64,000 nt of DNA, taken from the NCBI RefSeq assembly GCF_037076465.1, contig NZ_AP028908.1, forward strand, positions 124,001-188,000. Direction: 5' to 3'. Both the position numbers and the translations under genes were made by a program. Below are positions 19,378 through 28,105 of the stretch, piece by piece. How positions within the stretch are numbered: the stretch's first letter is position 1; every line of letters starts with the position of its first letter. This DNA comes from Pectobacterium araliae (GTDB lineage: Bacteria > Pseudomonadota > Gammaproteobacteria > Enterobacterales > Enterobacteriaceae). The notes beneath the pieces are model-generated. The model saw nothing but the letters and a program-made list of their open reading frames with translations. It was not told where the DNA came from and made no database searches.

Positions 19378-19878
19378 TCCCGAAAGTTAATGTTCTCTGT
19401 CTCTTAGTCCATTTTATGCGGACGCCGAGACGGTTTCGTGCGCGATAATGTCGTTATTTTCATGCTACCCCGTAGCACGCGCCCGACACGGGGCGGCTTA
19501 AGCGCCGCTCGCCCCGTGACCCCTTGGCTTTTGGCGCGAATTATGCCGCTACGCGGTGCCTTCGTCGGTATCTGGCTTAACGGACCGCTTGCGACACGTT
19601 CCCGACGTGGCGCAAGCTTTCGCCGCGTCCCTGCGGCTCATCCTAAGCCCGCTATCTCCTCAGCATAATTTTTTACGCCGGATAACGGCAAAACTCGCGA
19701 TGCCTCTGGATTGGTGTGTAAGAGACTGAGCTAGGCACCGGAAATGAGTTATTTCCCCTAACATCGGCCGCTGTAGATATATAACTAGCAAGAATATAAA
19801 CATCGGTTTTATTATTTTTTCTGCACGGCCAGACCTGTTAGCCTGAAAATTCCTTCCGTCCTGATGACACGCCGTGCC
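19378..19878. other. pfkA-LysR gap with a hairpin-rich, repeat-like segment
   Basis: About 500 bases without a supported gene. Between about 19440 and 19670 the sequence turns GC-rich and packs several perfect stems: TGCTAC/GTAGCA (19463-19477), CACGGGGCG/CGCCCCGTG (19487-19518) and GCTTGCG/CGCAAGC with an inner CACGT/ACGTG (19587-19617). This looks like a palindromic dispersed-repeat cluster. A 76-codon open frame at 19438-19668 crosses it but has repeat-like Arg/Ala/Pro-rich composition and is not called. The last 200 bases are AT-rich and should hold the LysR promoter. Confidence 0.5.
19587..19617. repeat. 31-base hairpin in the pfkA downstream region
   Basis: GCTTGCG, one mismatch, CACGT, loop TCCCG, ACGTG, one mismatch, CGCAAGC. 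The 12 paired positions and short loop give a strong stem, with no T-run. It is one of at least three stems in this GC-rich stretch. Confidence 0.6.
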
Positions 19879-20808
19879 ATGAATATCGATCTTCGCCAAC
19901 TGCGTCACTTTATTGCCCTGATTGAGCATCGCAATTTTACGTCGGCGGCACAGGCGATGAAGCTGTCCCAATCCGCCTTTAGCCGTAGTATCCAATCTCT
20001 GGAACAGACGATTGGCACGCGTTTAATCGATCGCATGAACCAACTGGAGCCAACGCCGAAAGGGTTGGTGGTGCTGGAACACGCGCGTCGCCTGATTAAC
20101 CAGACGCACGATCTGTTTAACGATATCCAGCAGTTCAATGAAAAAGAAGCGGGCGAAGTGAATTTTGGCTGCGGCCCGGCACCGGCCGCCTGGCTGATGC
20201 CGCAGGTGATCGGGGCTTTCTCTCAGCTGTACCCTAAAGTGCGGATGGTCTTTCGCGTTGATAACTGGCAGGCGCTGGGTCATCGCCTCATGGCCGAAGA
20301 GCTGGATTTTATCGTGGCGGATATGCGCAACTTTGAATTCGATACCCGCTATCGGGTACAGCCGTTGAGCCAGCATCGCTGGGGCTTTTGTTGCCGTAGC
20401 GGGCACCCGCTGGCCGCGCAGGAAGCGATTACCGTCGAGCAATTCTTCTCCTACCCGCTGGCGGCCACGATCCGCCCGCCCAACCTCCACCGTGCGCTGG
20501 TGCAACTGAGCGGTAAACTGGATATTCGCACCAATATTGAGTGTGAGAATGGTTACAGCCTGCTAGAGGTGGTGCGCCATTCTGATGCCATCGGAACAAC
20601 CAATCATTTCAGTGAGCCCGATCGGCACGGCCTTCATATGTTGAAGATCGCGGGTCTGGACGACAACACCGACGAATTCTACACCCACTACGGCATCATT
20701 TATCTGGCGGATGCCCGGCTGTCTTTGCTGGCGCGTAAGCTGATCGACACCTTCGTGCAGGTCGATAGCGACCTGCACGGCGTGCCAGTGTCGCTTACAG
20801 CGGGGTAA
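19879..20808 (+). CDS. LysR-type transcriptional regulator next to the lyase/TonB locus
   Basis: A 309-residue LysR family regulator. The N-terminal winged helix reads LRQLRHFIALIEHRNFTSAA with SQSAFSRSIQSLE as recognition helix, and the rest is a type-2 periplasmic-binding-like effector domain. ATG 19879 puts LRQLRHF at the usual distance; ATG 19864, five codons upstream, is the alternative. Its 3' end overlaps the convergent DUF6250-like gene by 14 bases. Its place at the end of the lyase operon makes it a candidate regulator of that operon, but it is not divergent from any of its genes, so this is only a guess. Ligand unknown. Confidence 0.85.
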   Translation: MNIDLRQLRHFIALIEHRNFTSAAQAMKLSQSAFSRSIQSLEQTIGTRLIDRMNQLEPTPKGLVVLEHARRLINQTHDLFNDIQQFNEKEAGEVNFGCGPAPAAWLMPQVIGAFSQLYPKVRMVFRVDNWQALGHRLMAEELDFIVADMRNFEFDTRYRVQPLSQHRWGFCCRSGHPLAAQEAITVEQFFSYPLAATIRPPNLHRALVQLSGKLDIRTNIECENGYSLLEVVRHSDAIGTTNHFSEPDRHGLHMLKIAGLDDNTDEFYTHYGIIYLADARLSLLARKLIDTFVQVDSDLHGVPVSLTAG

Positions 20809-21490
20809 TGCTGAATTCGCTGATTTCCTGACGTGAAAATACCGTCCGAAAGCCGAAATAGCCCGGAGCGGGCGTGTTCGGGTAACTGGCGCGGAAATAG
20901 AGCACGTCATCGACCCAGAAACGCGTTTCCCGCCGATCCACTTCAATCACGATACGATAGCGATGATGAGGGCGCAGCAGATGCGCGGCATCGGTGTATT
21001 CGCCAAGCAGCAGGCGCTCGCCGTGGCCGTCGTAGTAACGAAAGCGCGTGGTGCTGTTCCAGTTGCCGCCCATGCCGACATAGTACAGATTCAGGCTGTC
21101 GTATTCGTTGAGCTTGCCGTGCCGGGTAAACAGGTTCGGATTATGCAGGTCGCGCGCGGCCCAGAACTGGTTGAGGTCGGACACGCGGTCATAGGGACAA
21201 TCCGCGACCAAAATCTCCCGCGTAAAGGCGATGCGATAGGTGCCTGAGAGCGGCGCATCCAGCCAGATCGTCAGCCCGGCAGCGCTTTCCAGCGTCAGAC
21301 GCTCAGGCGTGGTCTGGAGCGTCGTGCGGTCAGGATCTTCCTGCTCTATCTGCCAGCGTAACGGCTGACCCTCTGTATCGGTGGACCAGATAAGCGCTGA
21401 ACGGTGGGGCGACGCGATGATAATGTTATGTGTGTCGCTTGTCTGTGGTGACAGCAGGAGCGTGTTTTCAATACAGCTAGGGTCAATCAT
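20795..21490 (-). CDS. DUF6250/YesU-like beta-sandwich protein
   Basis: About 231 residues. The C-terminal half has the pattern I associate with DUF6250 and the YesU-like (DUF1961) proteins found beside rhamnogalacturonan-degrading enzymes: LNQFWAARDL, LNLYYVGMGGNWNSTTRFRYYDG, EYTDAAHLLRP and YFGFRTVFSRQEISEF. These are lectin-like beta-sandwich domains. No signal peptide is visible, which is odd beside an exported lyase. ATG 21490 has AGGA seven bases upstream and is preferred over ATG 21526, which overlaps the stop of the lyase gene by one base. It is the last gene of the minus-strand operon. Probable role: handling of pectin-derived saccharide; not proven. Confidence 0.65.
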   Translation of the reverse strand: MIDPSCIENTLLLSPQTSDTHNIIIASPHRSALIWSTDTEGQPLRWQIEQEDPDRTTLQTTPERLTLESAAGLTIWLDAPLSGTYRIAFTREILVADCPYDRVSDLNQFWAARDLHNPNLFTRHGKLNEYDSLNLYYVGMGGNWNSTTRFRYYDGHGERLLLGEYTDAAHLLRPHHRYRIVIEVDRRETRFWVDDVLYFRASYPNTPAPGYFGFRTVFSRQEISEFSITPL

Positions 21491-21525
21491 GATGATGTCC
21501 TGTAACGTGCCGCCGGGTGGCGGCA

Positions 21526-24297
21526 TTAAGAAGAAGCGGGAATGTCATCCAGCAGAGCCAGCAGGGCGATGGCGGTTAATCCCCATTGAGCGACGGCGTT
21601 GGTCGCCAGATTGGTTGCCTCGGTACTGCCGGAATGTTTATCAATGGTGGAATTGATCACCGGTTCGTTGATGGGGGAGAGCACGTCAGGCGGCGTCAGG
21701 CGTCGCTGCGTGAGCGTTGGGTTGGCTATGCCGCCGCTGCCCGCGGTAAATTCTGCCCAGGCGCGCTGCGCCAACGTGCGATCATTCAGTTGCCGCGCGG
21801 CATAAGCGGTCAGCCGGGCATGGCCTTGCGCTAAATTAAGTTTCCTCACTGTCTTGCCGAGCCGTGCGCTTAACGCAACGGGGTCGTTATAGAACCGACA
21901 GTAGTCGAGCCATGCGCGCGTAAAGGCCGGATCGGGCAGCACCTCAACCAGCTCACTACAGATCTCTGTCAGACCAAATACTGCGCTGAGGTGCGAAATC
22001 TCGATTTGCTCCGTAGGCGCGGGAATAAATCGCCCTGTATCGGGGTCGATGGCTGCGCTGCCAGTGAAAAAGCCGTGTGGCTGGGCGGCTAGCGTTTGCA
22101 TGCTGTTGAGCAGGCGTTCACGTATGGCCGGATCGCCGTGGCGTTCCCAGGCTGTAAGCCAGGCCGCGGAGACGGCACCCCAGTCGGTGCCGAACCCTAG
22201 GCTGATATGATTGGGGCTGGCAGGATGTGTCTGGCCGATTTTGCGGCCGGGCAGCACCGTGTTTAGCGTGCGCAGCGCGTCAACCTGCTCATCCATCAGT
22301 TCACCGATGCGCTCATCGGCGGTGAGGTAGTAGAGAAAACGGCGGTTAGCGACGGTAGAAATACGCAACTGTTTGGCGCTGTCGCCCCAGTGGCGGACAT
22401 TGTGCCGTGACCCCAGCGGGCTAAATTGCCCCAAATGGTGCACGTCAACTTCACCCGTGTGGCGCGTCATGGCTTCAGCCATGCGAAAGACCTCTGCGCG
22501 CCCGCTGTGCAGAAAGTAATACCAGAGCCACAGATCGGTACTCAGTTCCGAGTTATCCCACGCATAGCCGCCCACATCGTAACGCCAAACGTGACGGTCG
22601 CTGTCATAGGTATGCATGACATCGCCGAAATCCCAGAAGCCATACCATTTGCGCTGCTCGACCTCCTGCTGGTAGGCGTCGAAATACGCCCCCAACTGCT
22701 TCTCTAACTGGTTTCGGGCTGGTGTGGCGGCGGAGGCGGGCGCCCACATCGATCCAAATGCCTGTGCGCGGTACAAGTCCTGTGCGTCCGCGACCAGCAG
22801 CGGCGGTTGCTGCATACGTCGTGCTCGCGTCACCAGATTTTCCGCATCGGGCGTCGCGGGCAGCACATCAATAAACAGTTCGCTAGTGCGTGCCACGCCG
22901 ACGGCCGAGCCGAAGTCCGGTTCGTAATCTTCATAAGTGATTGCCAGCCCTTCACGCTGTTTGTCATGGGTATCCTGACCCAGGCCGTCATGATAAAAGC
23001 GCATATCCATCGGTTCTGCCCACGGTGACCACAGCCAGAGAGTGACGGTTGCCACGTCGGTGTGGGCATTGTCGATTTCCAGACAGGCGGGGTAACTCTG
23101 CCAGAAATTGCGCAGGCCGAATGCTACGCCGCCGGTTGGCGTGCCCAGATAGCCGACGCCTGCTGCCCGTTCGCCCGTGGCGGAAAGCAACCAGCCTTGT
23201 CCGGCCTCGGTGCGTTTATGGATCTGAAAACCATCGGGATGGTGCTGGGTCAGGCGGTAGCTGCCAAACGCGGGAATGTAATCCAGACGTTTGCCAACCT
23301 CCGGCGAAAAATCGGCGATCGGCGGTGTCGCTCTCCCAGCGAGCTGTGCCGCGATAACGGCTGCACCGGGATCGCGGCGTAATCCGCTCAGACCGCGTAC
23401 CGCTTCACGAAAAAGTCCACCGTGATCGGAAACGAAGCGTACATGGCGATCGTGCAGTTCCCCCTGTAGCGGCACATCGAACGCCAGCCCAAGCCCTTTC
23501 AGGCTAAGCCGATCGTCGTCGTTGTCATAGACAAGGGTATGGACCACGCGCAGCGAATCGGTATTTGCATAGCTATACAGCCGAATAATAAAGGGGATGC
23601 GCTTACCCCCCGGCTGTTGCGCATGGTGCGTACCGCGTAGCGCAATCACCGTGCGCTGCGACCCGCTTTGCTCTACGGTAGCCGTGTCGATCTCACCCTG
23701 ATACGCTTCCTGTGTCAGCGTGCTATCCGTTTCCGTTCCACGCTGCATACGCAACACTAGCCTGCCGTTGGTTAACGCCAGCCGATTATCCCGCCAGATT
23801 TCTTCGATCAGGCGAGAGCCTGAACGTGGAATCACGCAACGAATATGGCCGGTATCGATTGTCCAGCCGCGCGCGTGTTCGCTGACCATCTCTAACCCTG
23901 TCGGCGTGTCCTTAGCGGAAATCGGGCGCAGCGTCAGGCCCTTTTCTGGCGCGGTATCGCCGCCCAGGGCATGCGCCGACCATTTAATCGAACCGTCTGG
24001 CCAATGGGCGAGCGGCCAGCTTTGCAGGTCATAGGCTTGCTGCTGTGCATTGTGCAACGCGAAATGGTTATCGTTATGCACCGCCCCTGGCGGCCAGGGA
24101 ACGCCCCAGGTAACGCCCGTAAATGAACGGGGAGTCATCCCGTCCAGCCAGCGCAGGCTGACCTGCGGTGCGGCTCCGACAGCGCGGTTGGACGCCGCCG
24201 CCAAAGGCGCAGCGGCAGAGCTCCAAAACGGTGCCGACAGCGCCAGCAACGTGCTGTCACGCAGGAAGCGTCGGCGCGAGTAAGTCGTCTTGTCCAT
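21526..24297 (-). CDS. Tat-exported PcRGLX-like protein, probable exo-rhamnogalacturonan lyase (PL26-type)
   Basis: A 923-residue protein starting with a twin-arginine signal: SRRRFLRDS at residues 7-15, then a hydrophobic stretch ending near APLAAA. After it comes SLRWLDGMTPRSFTGVTWGV and WPLAHWPDGSIKWSAHAL, the N-terminal RIFT-barrel pattern of PcRGLX, the Penicillium exo-rhamnogalacturonan lyase that founded family PL26. A beta-rich middle and an aromatic-rich C-terminal helical part (e.g. WYGFWDFGDVMHTYDSDRH) fit the rest of that family. Tat export means it folds in the cytoplasm before crossing. ATG 24297 is chosen because AAGGG precedes it and the Tat motif follows; it lies four bases after the receptor stop. 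Family recalled from memory, activity unproven. Confidence 0.7.
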   Translation of the reverse strand: MDKTTYSRRRFLRDSTLLALSAPFWSSAAAPLAAASNRAVGAAPQVSLRWLDGMTPRSFTGVTWGVPWPPGAVHNDNHFALHNAQQQAYDLQSWPLAHWPDGSIKWSAHALGGDTAPEKGLTLRPISAKDTPTGLEMVSEHARGWTIDTGHIRCVIPRSGSRLIEEIWRDNRLALTNGRLVLRMQRGTETDSTLTQEAYQGEIDTATVEQSGSQRTVIALRGTHHAQQPGGKRIPFIIRLYSYANTDSLRVVHTLVYDNDDDRLSLKGLGLAFDVPLQGELHDRHVRFVSDHGGLFREAVRGLSGLRRDPGAAVIAAQLAGRATPPIADFSPEVGKRLDYIPAFGSYRLTQHHPDGFQIHKRTEAGQGWLLSATGERAAGVGYLGTPTGGVAFGLRNFWQSYPACLEIDNAHTDVATVTLWLWSPWAEPMDMRFYHDGLGQDTHDKQREGLAITYEDYEPDFGSAVGVARTSELFIDVLPATPDAENLVTRARRMQQPPLLVADAQDLYRAQAFGSMWAPASAATPARNQLEKQLGAYFDAYQQEVEQRKWYGFWDFGDVMHTYDSDRHVWRYDVGGYAWDNSELSTDLWLWYYFLHSGRAEVFRMAEAMTRHTGEVDVHHLGQFSPLGSRHNVRHWGDSAKQLRISTVANRRFLYYLTADERIGELMDEQVDALRTLNTVLPGRKIGQTHPASPNHISLGFGTDWGAVSAAWLTAWERHGDPAIRERLLNSMQTLAAQPHGFFTGSAAIDPDTGRFIPAPTEQIEISHLSAVFGLTEICSELVEVLPDPAFTRAWLDYCRFYNDPVALSARLGKTVRKLNLAQGHARLTAYAARQLNDRTLAQRAWAEFTAGSGGIANPTLTQRRLTPPDVLSPINEPVINSTIDKHSGSTEATNLATNAVAQWGLTAIALLALLDDIPASS

Positions 24298-24301
24298 GAC
24301 G

Positions 24302-26572
24302 TTAACCCTTGAAGTCGTAGCCGACGGATATGCCGACCATGCGCGGTTCGCCAATCACGCCCGTTGTGGCGCTGGAGCCTCTGACGGAACGGTAGTAATC
24401 CTTATCCAGCGCGTTTTTCACCCACAGCGACACGTTCCAGCGGTTGTCGCCTTGCTTGCCGCTCAGTCCGCTAGACAGGTTCAGTACACCATAAGCCGGA
24501 ATTCGGTTGCTTTCGGAATCGTCCAGCGTGCCGTAGGCCCAGCTCCGCCATGACCATTGACCGGAAACCGAGGCTTGCAGATTGTTTGGCGTATCCCACT
24601 GATAACGCACGCGTGTGTTGTAGCTCAGCGTGGGGGATTTGAAGACGCGCTTTCCAGACATATCGCACGAGACCGCGGAAATTTCTGCCGGGCAGCGGGC
24701 GTTAGGGAAGTTCAGATAACTGGCATCCAACAGCGTACCGGCCAGACTGATGCTCAGGCCATCAAGCGGGCGCAGCGTCAACTGAGATTCCCCGCCGCGT
24801 GAGCGGAATTTCCCGGCGTTAATCAGGTAGCTGGTATCCGTTTCTTCGTCATAGGCGTTATTCTGGAAATCTTCGACAACGCTCCAGAACAACGCGGTAT
24901 TCCATTCCACTTTACGCTGTAGCCAGTGGGTTTTGACCCCCAACTCCGCCGAGCGGGTTTTCTCTGGAGCGACGTACAGCGAGTCGATCCCCAGTTGCTT
25001 TGCCGCCCCAGATGACACGTTCAGACCACCGGATTTTTCCCCGTAGCCGAGTGTGAGGTAAGGGGTGACGTTCGGTGCCGCGAACCAGTTCAGACTGATA
25101 GAGCCAGAAGGCAGGTGGTTGGTTTGTGAGAGTGGGCCAGAGTCAAAGGTGGCGCGGTTTTTGCGAATGAACGTTCCTTCTTTTTTCTCATAGGTCTGGC
25201 GCAGGCCGACAATGACGTCCAACTTATCGGCAGCGTGCCAGGTTCCGCGACCATAGACGGAATAAACAGTGTCATCTAACGTGCCAAAGCGCTGAACGTT
25301 AATGCCCTGATAGCCATTGCCTACCCACGTCTGTACGCGATTGTCGTCGTAGTAGCGACTGTTTGCCTCGGTATCGAGGTTTTCTCCCCAGTAATCGACG
25401 CCCAGTGAATAATCAAACGTATTGCCTTTGGGTGAATCCAGCCAAAAACTTTGTGACCAGACGCGATCGCGCACGTCAGCGCCGCTATCGCGATAGAGTG
25501 GGATATTCCAGTTATCCGCCGTGCTGGGCAACACGCGGAAATAGCGCAGTGATGACAGAGAATTAACGCTATAGCTGCTTTTCAGCTTCCAGTTGGCCTC
25601 TACCGAGCCGCCGCCCTGTGCGACACGAATGACGTTTTCGTCATCCATCGCGACCTGACGACCACCGACGACCTTGAGGCCAGTTTGTTCTGCGCGAGTG
25701 CGAAAAGCATCGGTTGCGCTCACCAGCACCGAAACGGGGCGCTGGGTAGAATCGCTGTAATCGCCAGTGATTCTGAGGTTAAAACTGTCATTAGGCTGAT
25801 AGAGCAACTGGCCGCGCACGCCGTTACTGGTACTGCCTCCGAGTTTATGGCCATTTTCGATATTCGTGACGTTTCCACCGCGTTCGGTACGGGACAGGTT
25901 GATACGGCCTGCCCAATGGTCGCTGAGTGGCCCGGAAGCCATCAGTTTGGATTGCAGGTAGTCGCGTTGTCCGAACGATTGCTCCAGTGAATATTCGGGT
26001 GTGAAAGTGGGTTTGCGGGTGCGAATGTCAATCGCGCCGCCGGTCGTATTAAAGCCATAGGCGGCGCCCTGTGCCCCTTTCAGTACGCGGGTGCTGTCGA
26101 TATCCAGCAAATCGTTAGAGATGACACCGGGGCGGGATAAGTAGACGCCATCGACAAACAGCCCCACGCTACCCGGCATACCGATGTTGGTTCCGCTCTC
26201 GCCACCATCACCAATCCCACGAATGGTTACGGTCGTATCCATCACATCGACGGTATCGACATCCAGACCCGTTACGAGCTGTGACAGATCCTCAAAGCGA
26301 TACACCCGCTCTTCTTCGAGCGTTTTGCCGTCGATCACCGATGCCAGCGTGGTCGGCGGTTGAACAGGCGCACGCTGGGCGTTAACTTTCACACGTTTCA
26401 GTTGGACGGGGGCGGCGGCGGCGGCTTCCGTGCGGGGCGCATTATCCGTTGCGATCTGCGGGTCGGCTGCTCGCGCCATCGCGGGGAGCGTTAAAACGCA
26501 GCTCATTACAATGCCCGATGTTATTTTATGCTGGTGTTTTTTTAAATACTGTTGGTGTCTTTTAAAATACAT
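24302..26572 (-). CDS. TonB-dependent outer-membrane receptor
   Basis: A 756-residue outer-membrane receptor that would import a ligand using proton-motive force passed on by TonB. It has a signal peptide (cut near ARA-AD, residues 35/36), a TonB-box-like LKRVKVNAQ at 58-66, a plug domain with VTIRGIGDGG, LFVDGVYLSRPG and RVLKGAQGAAYGFNTTGGAIDI, and a long beta barrel ending VGISVGYDFKG. It lies 80 bases after the binding-protein gene and four bases before the lyase gene, so all are probably one transcript. The general plan is of the FecA/siderophore-like type, yet the context of a polysaccharide lyase and an ABC system argues for a carbohydrate or other nutrient. Ligand unknown. Confidence 0.9.
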   Translation of the reverse strand: MYFKRHQQYLKKHQHKITSGIVMSCVLTLPAMARAADPQIATDNAPRTEAAAAAPVQLKRVKVNAQRAPVQPPTTLASVIDGKTLEEERVYRFEDLSQLVTGLDVDTVDVMDTTVTIRGIGDGGESGTNIGMPGSVGLFVDGVYLSRPGVISNDLLDIDSTRVLKGAQGAAYGFNTTGGAIDIRTRKPTFTPEYSLEQSFGQRDYLQSKLMASGPLSDHWAGRINLSRTERGGNVTNIENGHKLGGSTSNGVRGQLLYQPNDSFNLRITGDYSDSTQRPVSVLVSATDAFRTRAEQTGLKVVGGRQVAMDDENVIRVAQGGGSVEANWKLKSSYSVNSLSSLRYFRVLPSTADNWNIPLYRDSGADVRDRVWSQSFWLDSPKGNTFDYSLGVDYWGENLDTEANSRYYDDNRVQTWVGNGYQGINVQRFGTLDDTVYSVYGRGTWHAADKLDVIVGLRQTYEKKEGTFIRKNRATFDSGPLSQTNHLPSGSISLNWFAAPNVTPYLTLGYGEKSGGLNVSSGAAKQLGIDSLYVAPEKTRSAELGVKTHWLQRKVEWNTALFWSVVEDFQNNAYDEETDTSYLINAGKFRSRGGESQLTLRPLDGLSISLAGTLLDASYLNFPNARCPAEISAVSCDMSGKRVFKSPTLSYNTRVRYQWDTPNNLQASVSGQWSWRSWAYGTLDDSESNRIPAYGVLNLSSGLSGKQGDNRWNVSLWVKNALDKDYYRSVRGSSATTGVIGEPRMVGISVGYDFKG

Positions 26573-26604
26573 AGCGTTTTCCGAATTGAGTCAATAGGCT
26601 ACCA

Positions 26605-26627
26605 ATTGCCGTAAATTTCACGGCAAT
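26605..26627. other. Hairpin between binding-protein and receptor genes
   Basis: ATTGCCGT (26605-26612) and ACGGCAAT (26620-26627) are perfect complements with a 7-base loop. Located after the binding-protein stop on the minus strand, it could stabilise the upstream mRNA so that more binding protein is made than receptor. Confidence 0.5.
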
Positions 26628-26652
26628 ACGCGAGTTATAATTTGGGGGTAAA

Positions 26653-27660
26653 TTACTGCGTTGCTTTTAGATAAGCATCATCCAGCCATTTATCGACATC
26701 AAACGGTTGTCGAATAAGACGCGATTCATAGGCCAAGGTGACAGCACGTTTTAATTTTTCCACGAAAGCGGTATCCAATTCTGGCGAAAGACGCTCAGTT
26801 AATGGCGGTAATGTATCCCACTCGACACGTAATATATTTTCCGGGTAACCTGACTGGGTCGCTAATAGCTGAATAAATTCATCCTTATTTTTATTGTCGC
26901 TGGCCCAGTTTGCCGCTTCTCGCTGAACCTTGACTAAGCGCCGCAGAATATCTTCGTTGCCTTTGGCAAATTTCTCATCCACCAACAGGAAGCCGCTGAG
27001 CTGGCCCGCCCCGTTCAGGTCGCTGCTGGAGAGTGGAATATCTGCCAGCCCTTTATCCCGCAAGGAAAGTGTATTGCTGCCGCCCCAGGTAGCATCAATC
27101 TGTCCGGCCGCTAATGCCGCGCTGGCGGCGGTGAAATCGAGATTAATTAGCTTAACGTCAGACGGTTTCAGGCCTTGCGAATCAAGCGCGCTGACGAAGG
27201 AAAGTTCACCTGCTGTTCCACGAAAGATCCCGATGCGTTTGCCTTTTAGGTCGGCAATTTTTCCAATGCCAGAGCCTTTTGCCACCGCCAGATAGTGATT
27301 GATGCCGCGTGACGCTGCCGCGATCACCCGGGTATCCAGACCGCGAGAACGACCGATAATACTGGCTAAATCGCCCAGATAGGCGACATCGACCTGATGG
27401 TTGCCAAACGCTTCATTAATGATGGGGCCAGCGCCTTTGATGAACGTCCAGCGCACGCTGATTCCATCTTTGCTAAATTCGCGCTCCAGCAGTTTTTGAC
27501 TGTGGATGACATCAAGCAGACCACCGCCGCTGGGTTTTGTCCCCGCGCCAATGTCTGGCGCGGCAATACGAATTTCAGTGATTGCGGAGGTGATGCCTGA
27601 CCAGGCCATACCCATTGCCAATACGCTGGTCACTAACCATTTTCGTCCTGATGTCGTCAT
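26653..27660 (-). CDS. ABC transporter periplasmic binding protein, NitT/TauT (sulfonate-type) family
   Basis: A 335-residue periplasmic protein with a signal peptide (KWLVTSVLAMGMAWSGITSA). It has the SsuA/TauA-type pattern: IRIAAPD, IHSQKLLEREF, VRWTFIKGAGPIINEAFGN, VDVAYLGDL, LKGKRIGIFRGTAGELSF and AAGQIDATWGG. Relatives bind aliphatic sulfonates, taurine, nitrate or pyrimidine precursors. The start at 27660 is chosen because the signal peptide begins there, not at the in-frame 27747. It is first in the operon with receptor and lyase, and is divergent from the operon that encodes its presumed permease and ATPase, which belong to the same family. Ligand unknown. Confidence 0.88.
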   Translation of the reverse strand: MTTSGRKWLVTSVLAMGMAWSGITSAITEIRIAAPDIGAGTKPSGGGLLDVIHSQKLLEREFSKDGISVRWTFIKGAGPIINEAFGNHQVDVAYLGDLASIIGRSRGLDTRVIAAASRGINHYLAVAKGSGIGKIADLKGKRIGIFRGTAGELSFVSALDSQGLKPSDVKLINLDFTAASAALAAGQIDATWGGSNTLSLRDKGLADIPLSSSDLNGAGQLSGFLLVDEKFAKGNEDILRRLVKVQREAANWASDNKNKDEFIQLLATQSGYPENILRVEWDTLPPLTERLSPELDTAFVEKLKRAVTLAYESRLIRQPFDVDKWLDDAYLKATQ

Positions 27661-28105
27661 TATTTTTACCCGCCAGTAATGAAATCGATGAATAGAAATT
27701 GTGTTATTGCGCCTGTTTCGAACGGCGTCATATGGTTGCAGAACCACATTTAAAGGCTTGGCAATAAACTGACTAATACAAAAAAAGCATTATTATTTTT
27801 AATAAATAGCTAAATCAGCATTCACCGTCTATTTCGCCGTTATGCAGCGAACGAAAAAAAACTATTCCAACTATGCATTAGCCTAGCAGGACTTATTGCC
27901 TTTAGTTTGTCATTAAACAATGGATGCGATTATCTTTCCGATGAAATAGATAATTAAATGAATATCGATATACAGATACATACGTTGACTTTATTAAGCT
28001 CTCGGGAAGAATCGATTATTCCACCGCTATTTCAGGTCATCTATCCATGACGCCTGCAATGTGAATTATGTCGGGTATAAATAAACACGGTCAGGAGCAC
28101 TTACC
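27661..28105. promoter_or_regulatory. Divergent promoter region of the TonB/ABC locus
   Basis: A 445-base AT-rich gap between the binding-protein gene (minus) and the tonB-like gene (plus). It should hold both promoters. I looked for KdgR, Fur and CRP sites and found none that convinced me. AGGAG at the right end is the tonB ribosome-binding site. No gene is seen. Confidence 0.5.

Noticed and set aside
19438..19668. 76-codon frame after pfkA
   Set aside because: Crosses several perfect hairpins and has repeat-like Arg/Pro/Ala composition; treated as repeat, not gene.
27661..28105. KdgR, Fur or CRP boxes in the divergent promoter region
   Set aside because: Only weak partial matches were seen; none good enough to report.
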